From assembly GCA_035301285.1 (NCBI GenBank), contig DATGUN010000024.1, positions 36,209-100,208 on the forward strand: a stretch of DNA of 64,000 bases, read 5' to 3'. The stretch's first letter is position 1; each line of letters begins with the position of its first letter. This document shows positions 52,658-61,236 of this stretch, piece after piece. This stretch comes from DATGUN01 sp035301285 (GTDB taxonomy: Bacteria; Bacillota; Bacilli; Bacillales; Amphibacillaceae). The notes under the pieces were generated by a model. The model was not told the DNA's origin and did no database searches. It saw only the letters and a program-made list of their open reading frames with translations. The position numbers and the translations under genes are program-made.

Positions 52658-53983
52658 TTAATCTGCTTCCGGTTCTGGTTCTGATTCTGTTTCTGTTTCT
52701 GAATTTTCTTCTGTTCCAACTTCTGATTCTGCTTCGGCTTCAGCTTCTGCAGTCTCTTCTTCTTCAACATCCACTGTCACCTGGGATTTCTCACCGGTTA
52801 TATCCACACCATCGGGACCTTTCAGCGATACATCTACATCATGTTCGCCGGGGTCAAGTTCAGATACATCAACCGCCATTTTTATATCCTCTTTTGTCAA
52901 CTCTTCAATGTCATTTGAATCACCAACCACCTTGACATCCATTTCGCCTTCTTCCGGATCGACAAATGATATATCTTGTCCGTCTGACGAGTTTTCAATA
53001 TCAATCGGAATATCATCAACCGTTTTCGTTTGTTCAATTTCAAATGTTACTTCTATCGGGTCTTCATTTTCAACCGTTACACCATCTGGCAGATTTAACG
53101 ATGCCTCAACTGTGCCGGACTCTTTCATATCATCTAACGGTATATCTTCTGTGGAGATCGAATCGATGCCATCAAGCACATCGCTTGTACCAAAAATTTC
53201 AACCTCTTCGATATCAGCTTCGGATGAAACCAGCGAATATCCATCGGGCAACTCTCCTGATGTCGATATATCCAGAGGAACCTTCTTGCTTGGATTATGC
53301 ACATCAACTGAAACAACAACATTTTCCGGATCTTTAGTGACACGCAACTCATTTCCCTGATTGTCATAGACAATGACAGGCACTTCCCGATTGTCCACGG
53401 ATTCCGTTAAACCATCAACATCGACATATGCTTTAATATGACCAATCTGTTCAATGACACTTTTTGAACTTGTCACAGTTACTGTATCAGGATTCACTTC
53501 AGCCTCACCCAACTCGAAGCCCGCTGGAAGGTCGTCTGTATTTGAAAATTCAACCGTTACCGGAAATTCTTTCGAAGAACGTTCCTCAATGGTTACATCT
53601 ACGTTTTTCGGTTCAAAAAACACTTCCAGTTCTGACGGTATATTTGTATATTCCATTTCAACTGTATGATCGCCTTCTTCAAGACCCCTCAGATCAACGA
53701 ACGCTTTATATTTTTCCAGCTGTATCGTTTGAGTGATTACACTTTTGGACCCCGTCAATGTCATATCAACCGTTTCAGGGACACCACGGACTACATAATT
53801 ATCGGAATCAATCTCAATGTCCACATCTACATCTGTAACGGTTTCCGAATCTTCCGAGCCACCGAAAAAACGTAACTCCGATTGTGAATCATTGACTTCC
53901 ACATTCACAAACACAAAGAACAGAACCGCAAATGCAAGAGAAACACCACGGACAAACCATTTACTTCTAAACCAATTATCCAT
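52658..53983 (-). CDS. cdaR: YbbR-domain regulator of the c-di-AMP cyclase
   Basis: A 441-residue protein with one N-terminal membrane helix (10-28) and four outward YbbR repeats, each with the pattern V-x-G-x-x-x-V (for example VRGVPETVDMTLTGSKSVI). The last 40 or so residues are almost all Glu, Ser, Thr and Ala, an acidic tail not usual in Bacillus CdaR and fitting a halophile. It binds and tunes CdaA. Its start overlaps the end of cdaA by eight bases. Confidence 0.92.
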   Translation of the reverse strand: MDNWFRSKWFVRGVSLAFAVLFFVFVNVEVNDSQSELRFFGGSEDSETVTDVDVDIEIDSDNYVVRGVPETVDMTLTGSKSVITQTIQLEKYKAFVDLRGLEEGDHTVEMEYTNIPSELEVFFEPKNVDVTIEERSSKEFPVTVEFSNTDDLPAGFELGEAEVNPDTVTVTSSKSVIEQIGHIKAYVDVDGLTESVDNREVPVIVYDNQGNELRVTKDPENVVVSVDVHNPSKKVPLDISTSGELPDGYSLVSSEADIEEVEIFGTSDVLDGIDSISTEDIPLDDMKESGTVEASLNLPDGVTVENEDPIEVTFEIEQTKTVDDIPIDIENSSDGQDISFVDPEEGEMDVKVVGDSNDIEELTKEDIKMAVDVSELDPGEHDVDVSLKGPDGVDITGEKSQVTVDVEEEETAEAEAEAESEVGTEENSETETESEPEPEAD

Positions 53984-54797
53984 TCCGTTTCCCCCCTCTT
54001 TTCCGAGGTTTTGGCTCAGTTGTTCTCATGCCTTGTGATAAATTCTGCATTAAGTACTCTTTCAACGCATCCAAATCCATCGATCTTCTCATTTCACCAT
54101 TTTTCGTACTCGATATGCCACCTGTCTCCTCAGAAACAACGATGGTAATGGCATCCGTCACTTCACTGATTCCCATCGCCGCTCTATGCCTCGTGCCGAG
54201 TTCCTTGGAAATGAACGGACTTTCCGAGAGCGGTAAATAACAAGCGGCGGCTTCAATTTCTTCTCCTTTAATGATAACCGCCCCATCGTGCAATGGTGTG
54301 TTCGGCGTGAAAATATTTGTCAATAACTGATGGGTCAGCTTACCATTTATCGCAATCCCCGTTTCGGCGTAATCACCGATCCCTGTATCACGTTCAATCG
54401 TAATCAGCGCACCAATGCGTCGCTTTGCCATATAATCACATGAATCGACAATGGCGTTGATCATCTGTTCCAAGATTTCTTCTTCAGACCTGGTGCCTCT
54501 GGCAAAAATATTTCCACGTCCCAATTGTTCCAAAGCCCTTCTCAATTCCGGCTGGAACAAAATAACGATCACCAGAAACCCCCACCTGATAGCCTGGTTT
54601 GTAAAATATTGGATTGTCTGCAGCTCAAACACACTGCTTAATAGCCAAACAACGAGCACGACAACAATTCCCTTTAATAATTGAATGGCTTTCGTGCCTC
54701 TGATAAGCATGATTAATTTATACAATACATACCAGACGAGAGCTATATCTGCGCCGATTCGTAATAGGTTTAATACATTGATTCCCCCGTCAAGCAT
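53976..54797 (-). CDS. cdaA: diadenylate cyclase CdaA
   Basis: A 273-residue enzyme making c-di-AMP from two ATP, an essential osmotic and potassium signal in Firmicutes. Three membrane helices (about 10-80) are followed by the DAC domain with the catalytic DGA in NTPLHDGAVII and the RHR motif in LGTRHRAAMG. The ATG at 54797 follows AAAAGGATG. First gene of cdaA-cdaR-glmM. Confidence 0.96.
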   Translation of the reverse strand: MLDGGINVLNLLRIGADIALVWYVLYKLIMLIRGTKAIQLLKGIVVVLVVWLLSSVFELQTIQYFTNQAIRWGFLVIVILFQPELRRALEQLGRGNIFARGTRSEEEILEQMINAIVDSCDYMAKRRIGALITIERDTGIGDYAETGIAINGKLTHQLLTNIFTPNTPLHDGAVIIKGEEIEAAACYLPLSESPFISKELGTRHRAAMGISEVTDAITIVVSEETGGISSTKNGEMRRSMDLDALKEYLMQNLSQGMRTTEPKPRKRGGKRNG

Positions 54798-54933
54798 GTG
54801 CACACATCCTTTTCATCCGTTTTTTCTATTCAAGAAATCCACACGAGAATGATCTTCTATACTCATAATATATCTTGAATGACCAATTTTATTATACCAC
54901 AAAACGGATGGAAACATGACGGAAAGCCATTGA

Positions 54934-55611
54934 TTAGTCAATGAAATCTGACTCAAAGGAAATGGTTTCGTTTATAGCCAGCTGTAAGGTGAAAATCCCC
55001 TTGGCTGTCTGTTTGATATTGAACCAAATCCAGTCAAAGGCCTGATTAACCTGCTTCATTTCCCCGCTGACACTACTTGTTGCCGTAATGCCATCCAAAT
55101 CCGTTTCTTCTGTGATTAACGTACTTTTGACAAGTGTTACGTTCCCGTCTACCGTTCCTTCGATTCTCAATTTCCCGTTTTTGACAACCAAATCACCATC
55201 AACCGTGACATCTTTTGGCACGATAACAGTGTCTCCCTCGATAATCAGGTCATCCTGTTTTGAAACAACCAACTTTCCATCTTGGTTCCACAGCGAAAAA
55301 ACACCGCTGAACAAAAAGACAAAAAGAACGGCGGCACTTATCATGACAGGATGCTTCTTGGTCCAATACATATATTTCGTTCGTCTTTTTTCTTCTGGAA
55401 GCTGATTCATGACGTTTGTTGTAAAATCATCGGGAACATCAATATGTTCTATGTATTGGATATCTTGAATGGTCCTTTTCAATTCATGAAAATGTTTTTG
55501 ACAGCTTTTACAACTTGTTAAGTGGCTGAGTAATTGTGATTCTTGCTCTTGCGTCAAATCACCATCCAAATAGGTATGCATTAACTTAATGGCATCCGGT
55601 TTGCAATTCAA
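54934..55611 (-). CDS. rsiW: anti-sigma-W factor RsiW
   Basis: A 225-residue membrane anti-sigma factor. The cytoplasmic zinc domain has the H-x3-C-x2-C pattern in LSHLTSCKSCQKHF; one membrane helix (about 87-106) follows, then an outward domain with FDWIWFNIKQTAKG near the end, as in Bacillus RsiW. Membrane stress triggers its proteolysis and frees SigW. It starts at a TTG seven bases after sigW stops, using the AAAGGAG inside sigW, so translation is coupled. Confidence 0.93.
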   Translation of the reverse strand: MNCKPDAIKLMHTYLDGDLTQEQESQLLSHLTSCKSCQKHFHELKRTIQDIQYIEHIDVPDDFTTNVMNQLPEEKRRTKYMYWTKKHPVMISAAVLFVFLFSGVFSLWNQDGKLVVSKQDDLIIEGDTVIVPKDVTVDGDLVVKNGKLRIEGTVDGNVTLVKSTLITEETDLDGITATSSVSGEMKQVNQAFDWIWFNIKQTAKGIFTLQLAINETISFESDFID

Positions 55612-55617
55612 CCTCCA

Positions 55618-56190
55618 TCACACTCCTTTACCACGTTGAATCTTTTTACGCAATGCTTCCCGTCCCCTATGCAAGTGCGTTTTGACTGTTCCAATCGGAA
55701 TATCCAATATTTGACTGATATCTTTCAAGACAAACCCATCAATATAAAACAACATGATCGTCAAACGATATTTACGTGGAAGCTCTGCAATTGCCGTATG
55801 TATATATGTTTCCTGTTCAAGCTGGATGACTTTTTCTTCCGGCAATATGTCATCTACGGCCAGATTTGAATACAAATTCAACCCCTTGGCACCTTTTATT
55901 TCAGCATCAAGATAATAATCCGGCTTCCGCTTCCGGATACGATCAATTGCCAAATTCGTTGCAATGCGATAAAGCCACGTTGTAAATTTTCGCTTTTCAT
56001 CATATCTATCTATATTGATATAAGCCCTGATGAAAGCCTCTTGGGCAATATCTTCGGCATCATGCCGGTTTCTCAACATCCGAAAACAATGCTGATAGAT
56101 ACGTTGTTGAAAATGAGCAACGATATCACCAAATGCAGCTTGGTTTCCCTTTTTGACTTCTATTATCTTTTCTCTTACCATTATATCCAT
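55618..56190 (-). CDS. sigW: ECF sigma factor SigW
   Basis: A 190-residue ECF sigma factor. Region 2 has DAEDIAQEAFIRAYINIDR and FTTWLYRIATNLAIDRIRKR; region 4 has LPRKYRLTIMLFYIDGFVL and IPIGTVKTHLHRGREALRK. Close to Bacillus SigW throughout. It drives genes for cell-envelope and antibiotic stress. A canonical SigW promoter lies just upstream, showing autoregulation. GGAGG precedes the ATG at 56190. Confidence 0.96.
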   Translation of the reverse strand: MDIMVREKIIEVKKGNQAAFGDIVAHFQQRIYQHCFRMLRNRHDAEDIAQEAFIRAYINIDRYDEKRKFTTWLYRIATNLAIDRIRKRKPDYYLDAEIKGAKGLNLYSNLAVDDILPEEKVIQLEQETYIHTAIAELPRKYRLTIMLFYIDGFVLKDISQILDIPIGTVKTHLHRGREALRKKIQRGKGV

Positions 56191-56225
56191 ATCATTACCT
56201 CCGCAGGTATGCGGTATATTTCAAT

Positions 56226-56252
56226 TACGATTCAGGAGTGCAAAAGGTTTCA
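56226..56252 (-). promoter_or_regulatory. SigW-dependent autoregulatory promoter
   Basis: On the minus strand TGAAAC, then 17 bases, then CGTA: the exact -35/-10 pair of Bacillus SigW promoters, 36 bases before the sigW ATG. Confidence 0.85.
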
Positions 56253-56485
56253 AAAAGTGAAAAAGGGCTGTTATGACGTCACCCCTCTATTTCAAACGGT
56301 ATAAAAATCTATATTATATGAAATTTTATATCCATCGCCCGTTAATTGCAATGATAGCTGACCACTTTTGATCCCTTTCGTGGTTAATAGTGTTCATGTA
56401 AGCGAGATATCCTATCACATATACGAGACAATTGTAATATATGATGGTCGCGAAACAAGAAACCGATGATGTATTTAGTCAAAAA

Positions 56486-56507
56486 GTCCTTTTCATGAAA
56501 AGAGGAC
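56486..56507. promoter_or_regulatory. inverted repeat upstream of the Spo0E-like gene
   Basis: GTCC-TTTTCATGAAAA-GAGGAC is a 22-base palindrome (one base off) about 60 bases before the gene. It could be an operator or the start of the transcript's 5' hairpin. Confidence 0.4.
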
Positions 56508-56569
56508 ATAACAATTGAAATGCAAACAGGAGTATTTTACTATATAAGTACAAGTGAGGGGTGCTTTTC

Positions 56570-56764
56570 TTGAACATATCCTTAACATTACACAAAATAG
56601 AACGGTGTCGAGAAGAAATGGTTTCTTTAGCCGAAAAACATGGGCTGTCATCCGACGAGGTTATCCATGCAAGTATACGCTTGGACAGACTATTGAACGA
56701 ATACCATCGTTTGAAAGAGACACCTGAGAAACCTAACCAATATAAAGATATAGGAAACAGATAA
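56570..56764 (+). CDS. Spo0E-family phosphatase, second copy
   Basis: A 64-residue protein of two helices: LTLHKIERCREEMVSLAEKH and then VIHASIRLDRLLNEYH. The S-x-R-L-D motif places the key Asp; the usual E is replaced by R, which also occurs in the family. The TTG start lies eight bases after GAGGGG, with the same leader pattern as the 24479 gene. It would dephosphorylate Spo0A-P or a related regulator. Confidence 0.78.
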   Translation: MNISLTLHKIERCREEMVSLAEKHGLSSDEVIHASIRLDRLLNEYHRLKETPEKPNQYKDIGNR

Positions 56765-56807
56765 GTGTTTATGGTCAAAAAGTCACGTGAACGCTTATCT
56801 TTTTTTG
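56760..56807 (+). terminator. terminator of the second Spo0E-like gene
   Basis: GATAAGTGTT pairs with AACGCTTATC and is followed by TTTTTTT; it overlaps the stop codon. Confidence 0.8.
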
Positions 56808-56913
56808 GCATTTTGTATATTTTATGGAGAACGTGACATAGGTAGAGTGCCTGTTATATATATTAATTTATTCACATAGCATCTCACGTTGAATGACCAT
56901 CAATTGGTAAAAC

Positions 56914-56964
56914 AAAAAAGATGGAACCCCATGCGAGTTGTTCATCACACGAAAAAGTTCCACC
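56914..56964 (-). terminator. terminator of rocF
   Basis: On the minus strand GGTGGAAC and GTTCCATC form the stem, followed by TTTTTTG, directly past the arginase stop. Confidence 0.75.
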
Positions 56965-56976
56965 TGATTTATATAT

Positions 56977-57873
56977 CTATTTCAACTTCTCACCAAACAA
57001 TGATCCCATCAATCCTACTGCAACCGTAGCTGTTTTGTTTTTGTCATCCAGTATTGGATTGACTTCTACAAATTCAGCCGATGTAATCAATTTAGAATCA
57101 TAAAGCATCTCCATAGCTAGATGACTTTCCCGGTATGTCAATCCTCCAATGACGGGTGTCCCGACTCCAGGGGCTTCCTCAGGATCCAAACCATCTAAAT
57201 CCAAGCTTAAATGTACCCCATCAGTCCGCTCTTTTAAATACTGGATTGTCTCAGCCATCACTTTAGGCATCCCCATTTGATCAATTTCATGCATTGTATA
57301 TACTTTCATTCCTTTATCACGGATAAGATCTTTCTCTCCGGGATCCAAATCCCTCGCACCGATAATGACAACATTTTCTGGCTTCACTTTCGGGTGACTG
57401 CCTGAAATCGATGTCAAACGCTCATCACCCATCCCCAAGTTGACTGCTAGAGGCATCCCATGGATATTGCCTGACGGAGATGTCAGATGTGTATTTAAAT
57501 CACCATGGGCGTCATACCAAATGACACCTAGATTATCATAATGATTGCTGATACCTGCGAGACTTCCGATAGCTATACTATGGTCGCCCCCTAGTACCAG
57601 AGGAAATTGTTGTTTATGTATTTCCGCATCCACCATTTCAGCCAATTTTTCATTGGCCTCTTTTACTTGATGAAGATGCTTCAATTCACCTTCATCATCA
57701 TACGTATCCGGACGTTCAACGCGAATATCCCCTAAATCGGTCACAACCTTATCAATCGCTTCCAATCTTTCAATCCCACCTGCATATCTTATAGCACTCG
57801 GTCCCATGTCGACACCTCGCCTGCTTTGACCAAGGTCCATCGGTACACCGATAATCGAAATATGTTTATTCAT
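56977..57873 (-). CDS. rocF: arginase
   Basis: A 298-residue manganese enzyme splitting arginine to ornithine and urea. Metal and catalytic motifs are intact: GGDHSIAIG, WYDAHGDLN and SLDLDGLDP. GGAGG sets the start at 57873; the upstream extension is not coding. Its place next to sigW is common in Bacillaceae. Monocistronic. Confidence 0.95.
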   Translation of the reverse strand: MNKHISIIGVPMDLGQSRRGVDMGPSAIRYAGGIERLEAIDKVVTDLGDIRVERPDTYDDEGELKHLHQVKEANEKLAEMVDAEIHKQQFPLVLGGDHSIAIGSLAGISNHYDNLGVIWYDAHGDLNTHLTSPSGNIHGMPLAVNLGMGDERLTSISGSHPKVKPENVVIIGARDLDPGEKDLIRDKGMKVYTMHEIDQMGMPKVMAETIQYLKERTDGVHLSLDLDGLDPEEAPGVGTPVIGGLTYRESHLAMEMLYDSKLITSAEFVEVNPILDDKNKTATVAVGLMGSLFGEKLK

Positions 57874-58054
57874 CTTTAAAACCTCCTTTATCATATTGTA
57901 GCGGAAAATACAAAATCGCTTCAACTATGAGCATATATTTTATGAATAAATGGAGGTTGAATAAGTACGTATCATGAGTCAACCAGGAGACAAAGGTAAA
58001 GTAAGCCACTTCATCCCACGATTAAAACCAAGGTGTTCCATATTTCAAATCATA

Positions 58055-58093
58055 CATAAAAAAAGATGCTATCGTTCAAAAGATAACATCTTT
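58055..58093 (-). terminator. terminator of the mevalonate operon
   Basis: AAAGATGTTATC pairs with GATAGCATCTTT and is followed by TTTTA on the minus strand, past the mvaK2 stop. Confidence 0.85.
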
Positions 58094-58149
58094 CAAGGTA
58101 TCATGGATCGAACCCAACGTATACCCAGTCTAGTAATCACTTTGTTTGG

Positions 58150-59244
58150 TTATCGGCATGAGACGGTTGAACCCGCTGCTGATGTATTTAACGACAGTGG
58201 TTTAATGCCGTTTTGCACCCATAAACGGTTCAGCCCTTCTATATTTGCTCCTGGTGGAAGAAAGGCAATGCCACAATCACCGCCACCTGCTCCGGAGGGC
58301 TTTCCCGCTCCGCCATATTGCTCGGCAAGATCGCACAATGTACGTAAAAGCGGTGTCTCTATCGCCTGGTCGCCTACCTCCATCAACGCCTGTCGATTCT
58401 TTTTCACACCAGCAATCAATTCTGATATGTTATTTGTTTTAACACCGTGTAAAAACATATTGACAGCCCGATCACTATTTTCCAAAAACGCCTCGAACTT
58501 ACACGAATCGGAAGCTTGAAGGCTCAATATATCACGGACCAAATGAGATGTTGACGCTGGTTTCCCTGTCCAACCAATAGACAATTGCAACGCATCTGGC
58601 AATTGTATCGGTTCAACGCTCCAGTAGATCCAATCTTTATTGACGAGCTCCGTAATTGATTCAGCAACATTCATCGCATCACTCAGCCATTCAGCTTGAA
58701 ACGACGTATAGGCGAGCACACCCCCATAGGTGGAAGCCGCAATGTCTGCTCCCGATCCATTCCCTTGGGTTTTCACATGTGTCATCGATGCCAATTTAAA
58801 AATCAATGTCTTTGAAGGTTCAGTATGTAAAAACATGTTCAAAATAGCGGTGATCACCGAAGTCACGACTGCAGCACTTGAACCAAGTCCATATTTGACA
58901 CCTGAAATATCATCAAGCTCGCTGTGAACGCTTAAATGACATGGCTTCACTGACACGCCATTTTCTTTTAAATACGTCATTGCTATTGTCATCGCGTTTT
59001 CCACATAATCTTTTTGTTTATTTTCAGAGTGGACAAATACACCATTTTCGGTATGATCCCATTTTAAATACTGTAATTTGAAATTTTCCAATGAAAGCGT
59101 GTTTTCCGTACTTTCTTCGATGGTTGTATAAACAAAACGGTTAACAGCCATGACAACAATGCGTTGTTTTGGAACAAGTACTGCAAATTCTCCAGCAATC
59201 ATGAGCTTACCAGGTGTTTTGATAGTTAATGATGTCTCAGTCAT
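58150..59244 (-). CDS. mvaK2: phosphomevalonate kinase
   Basis: A 364-residue GHMP kinase making mevalonate 5-diphosphate. KTPGKLMIAGEFAVL opens the fold, the ATP loop is YGLGSSAAVVTS, and GNGSGADIAASTYGG and KPSGAGGGDCGIAF follow, as in Gram-positive MvaK2. The ATG at 59244 has AGGGGATG upstream. Fourth and last gene of mvaA-mvaK1-mvaD-mvaK2. Confidence 0.94.
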   Translation of the reverse strand: MTETSLTIKTPGKLMIAGEFAVLVPKQRIVVMAVNRFVYTTIEESTENTLSLENFKLQYLKWDHTENGVFVHSENKQKDYVENAMTIAMTYLKENGVSVKPCHLSVHSELDDISGVKYGLGSSAAVVTSVITAILNMFLHTEPSKTLIFKLASMTHVKTQGNGSGADIAASTYGGVLAYTSFQAEWLSDAMNVAESITELVNKDWIYWSVEPIQLPDALQLSIGWTGKPASTSHLVRDILSLQASDSCKFEAFLENSDRAVNMFLHGVKTNNISELIAGVKKNRQALMEVGDQAIETPLLRTLCDLAEQYGGAGKPSGAGGGDCGIAFLPPGANIEGLNRLWVQNGIKPLSLNTSAAGSTVSCR

Positions 59245-59256
59245 GTCATTCATCCC

Positions 59257-60231
59257 CTAACTATACGTAATCCCTCGTCCTAAACGACTTAAAACGAGGT
59301 TCTTAACGCCTGGTATCGAATGAAGTTTTTCCTGTATAACCGATTCATGCTCTGGAAGATAAAGCACTTTTACGTTTGGGCCGGCATCAATGGTGAAATA
59401 CATGGGTATCCCTTCTTCACGCATCCGTTGAACAGTCTCCATGACAGTGAATGTTGCGTTTGACCAATACGTGAACGGAGGTTTTGCCCCGAATGTCGTA
59501 CCGTGCATTCTCAAACAATTGGCCTCAGCAACAGATCCTACTTTTTCAAAATCCTTTTCATGGATACCTTCTTTGATGGTTTGTAAATCAGCAGGAATAC
59601 TGTCAACCCATCCATCGTAAAAAACAGATGTATCCACTGTACGCTTCATCCCTTCACTGCTTGAAACAGTTTTCTCTTCATCAAAGAGAACGACTGCCGC
59701 AACACGGATATCCCAATAGGATTCTTCTTCCAATTGAACCGCAAACGAATCGGAGCCATCTGTCTGGTTTCCTTTTTGCCACTCGACAAAGCCACCATAA
59801 ATAGAGCGACAGGCTGAACCCGATCCTTGTCGTGTCAATCGAGAAAGATTTTGATCATTTATATCCAGTCCCATCGCTTTGGTTGCAGCACCGGCCAATG
59901 CTGCAAATCCGGATGCCGATGAAGCGAAACCAGCAGCTGTTGGTACTTCATTGATTGATTTAACAAGCGCATGTTCCTTTTGGTCACCATATTCTCTGAC
60001 AAGATCCAAAAAGCTGCTGACACGCTGATAGCTGATGCCTTGGATTTTTTCGTCGTTTAAATAAAATATATCATGTTCCAATTCCGGATTGAATTCCACT
60101 GTGGTCGTTGTATGAAGTGCGTCCAGTGTCAATGATAAACTATTGTTCATCGGAAGTTTTAGCGTATCATCACGTTTTCCCCAATATTTGATTAAGGCAA
60201 TATTCGTATGGGCTTTCGCTGTTGCCTTCAT
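59257..60231 (-). CDS. mvaD: diphosphomevalonate decarboxylase
   Basis: A 324-residue GHMP enzyme decarboxylating mevalonate 5-diphosphate to isopentenyl diphosphate. ANIALIKYWGKRD is present as TNIALIKYWGKRD (lysine contacts the diphosphate), AAGFASSASGFAAL is the phosphate loop, RQGSGSACRSIYGGF and TIDAGPNVKVLYL (catalytic Asp) follow. All key residues intact. It lies between mvaK1 and mvaK2, with gaps of 15 and 12 bases. Confidence 0.95.
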   Translation of the reverse strand: MKATAKAHTNIALIKYWGKRDDTLKLPMNNSLSLTLDALHTTTTVEFNPELEHDIFYLNDEKIQGISYQRVSSFLDLVREYGDQKEHALVKSINEVPTAAGFASSASGFAALAGAATKAMGLDINDQNLSRLTRQGSGSACRSIYGGFVEWQKGNQTDGSDSFAVQLEEESYWDIRVAAVVLFDEEKTVSSSEGMKRTVDTSVFYDGWVDSIPADLQTIKEGIHEKDFEKVGSVAEANCLRMHGTTFGAKPPFTYWSNATFTVMETVQRMREEGIPMYFTIDAGPNVKVLYLPEHESVIQEKLHSIPGVKNLVLSRLGRGITYS

Positions 60232-60246
60232 GATAGTGTTGCTCCT

Positions 60247-61236
60247 TTATCTGTCAAATCCATCGTCATTCATGTCATCGGATTTTTGCAATTTAAATGG
60301 CCACACAGCCTGTGCTCCGAATTTCAACAGTTTTTCGGCTAAATATCTTGAATGGACTTCATCACGTGCCAACGCGATAATACAACCACCGTTTCCACCA
60401 CCTGTCAATTTAGCGCCTAAAGCGCCCTCCTGGCGTGCCATATAGATCAACCTGTTCAGGCCCGCATCACTTACTCCCAGGGCTTCCAATTCCTTTTGCG
60501 CTTCATTCAACAGTGTACCAAGCAGTTGCTTCCCTGTTTTCTCAAGTGCTGATTTCGCTTGATGCGTCAACTTTCCGATACGTTCAATTTTAGATTGTAT
60601 TTTCTTCGGCGCCGCTTTTAATAACTTGGCGACTGATTCTATCGCTGAGCGTGTATCTGCTGTACGTCCTGAATCCGCTACAATGAAATAAAAGTCAGTA
60701 TGTGGCTTAATGAAACAAGGCCCTTCAGACTTTGTATACCACACTGGCGAACCTGAAGTAATCGTCAATGGATCGATTCCACTAGGAGCCCCGTGCGCAT
60801 ATGTTTCGGAAACATTAGCCAAGCTCAGGATATCATTCTCTGTATACGCCTGCTCCGAATAGGAAAACAATGAGCGGATAACAGCAATGGCGACTGATGC
60901 ACTGGAACCAAGTCCTTTCCCCGGCGGGATAGATGACTTGATCTTGATCAATAGGTCCTTAGAAGGCATATCCAATGTGCTTAGCGTTTCTTTGATACAC
61001 ATGACAATACCCTTCAACGCACTGGGGGCAGAGTCAATCGGCCCATGATAAAAAGTGCTGTCTATTTTAATCGCACCCGGTACGTAATCCACCTCCGCTT
61101 CAACACCAACCAACGGGAAGGGGATCGCAATGGCCGGTTGACCATGGACAACAGCATGTTCTCCTATAAGGATAAGTTTACTATGAGCTACACCTGTAGC
61201 TATTTGTTCTGAAGTTGTTGCTTTTTCTGCACTCAT
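60247..61236 (-). CDS. mvaK1: mevalonate kinase
   Basis: A 329-residue GHMP kinase phosphorylating mevalonate. KLILIGEHAVVHGQPAIAIP, the ATP loop PPGKGLGSSASVA, and KLTGGGNGGCIIAL are all present. Its ATG overlaps the stop of mvaA by four bases (ATGA). Confidence 0.95.
   Translation of the reverse strand: MSAEKATTSEQIATGVAHSKLILIGEHAVVHGQPAIAIPFPLVGVEAEVDYVPGAIKIDSTFYHGPIDSAPSALKGIVMCIKETLSTLDMPSKDLLIKIKSSIPPGKGLGSSASVAIAVIRSLFSYSEQAYTENDILSLANVSETYAHGAPSGIDPLTITSGSPVWYTKSEGPCFIKPHTDFYFIVADSGRTADTRSAIESVAKLLKAAPKKIQSKIERIGKLTHQAKSALEKTGKQLLGTLLNEAQKELEALGVSDAGLNRLIYMARQEGALGAKLTGGGNGGCIIALARDEVHSRYLAEKLLKFGAQAVWPFKLQKSDDMNDDGFDR

Noticed and set aside
52908..53360. 150-codon Ser/Thr-rich plus-strand frame opposite cdaR
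   Set aside because: An antisense artefact of the acidic, Asp/Glu/Ser-rich cdaR coding strand.
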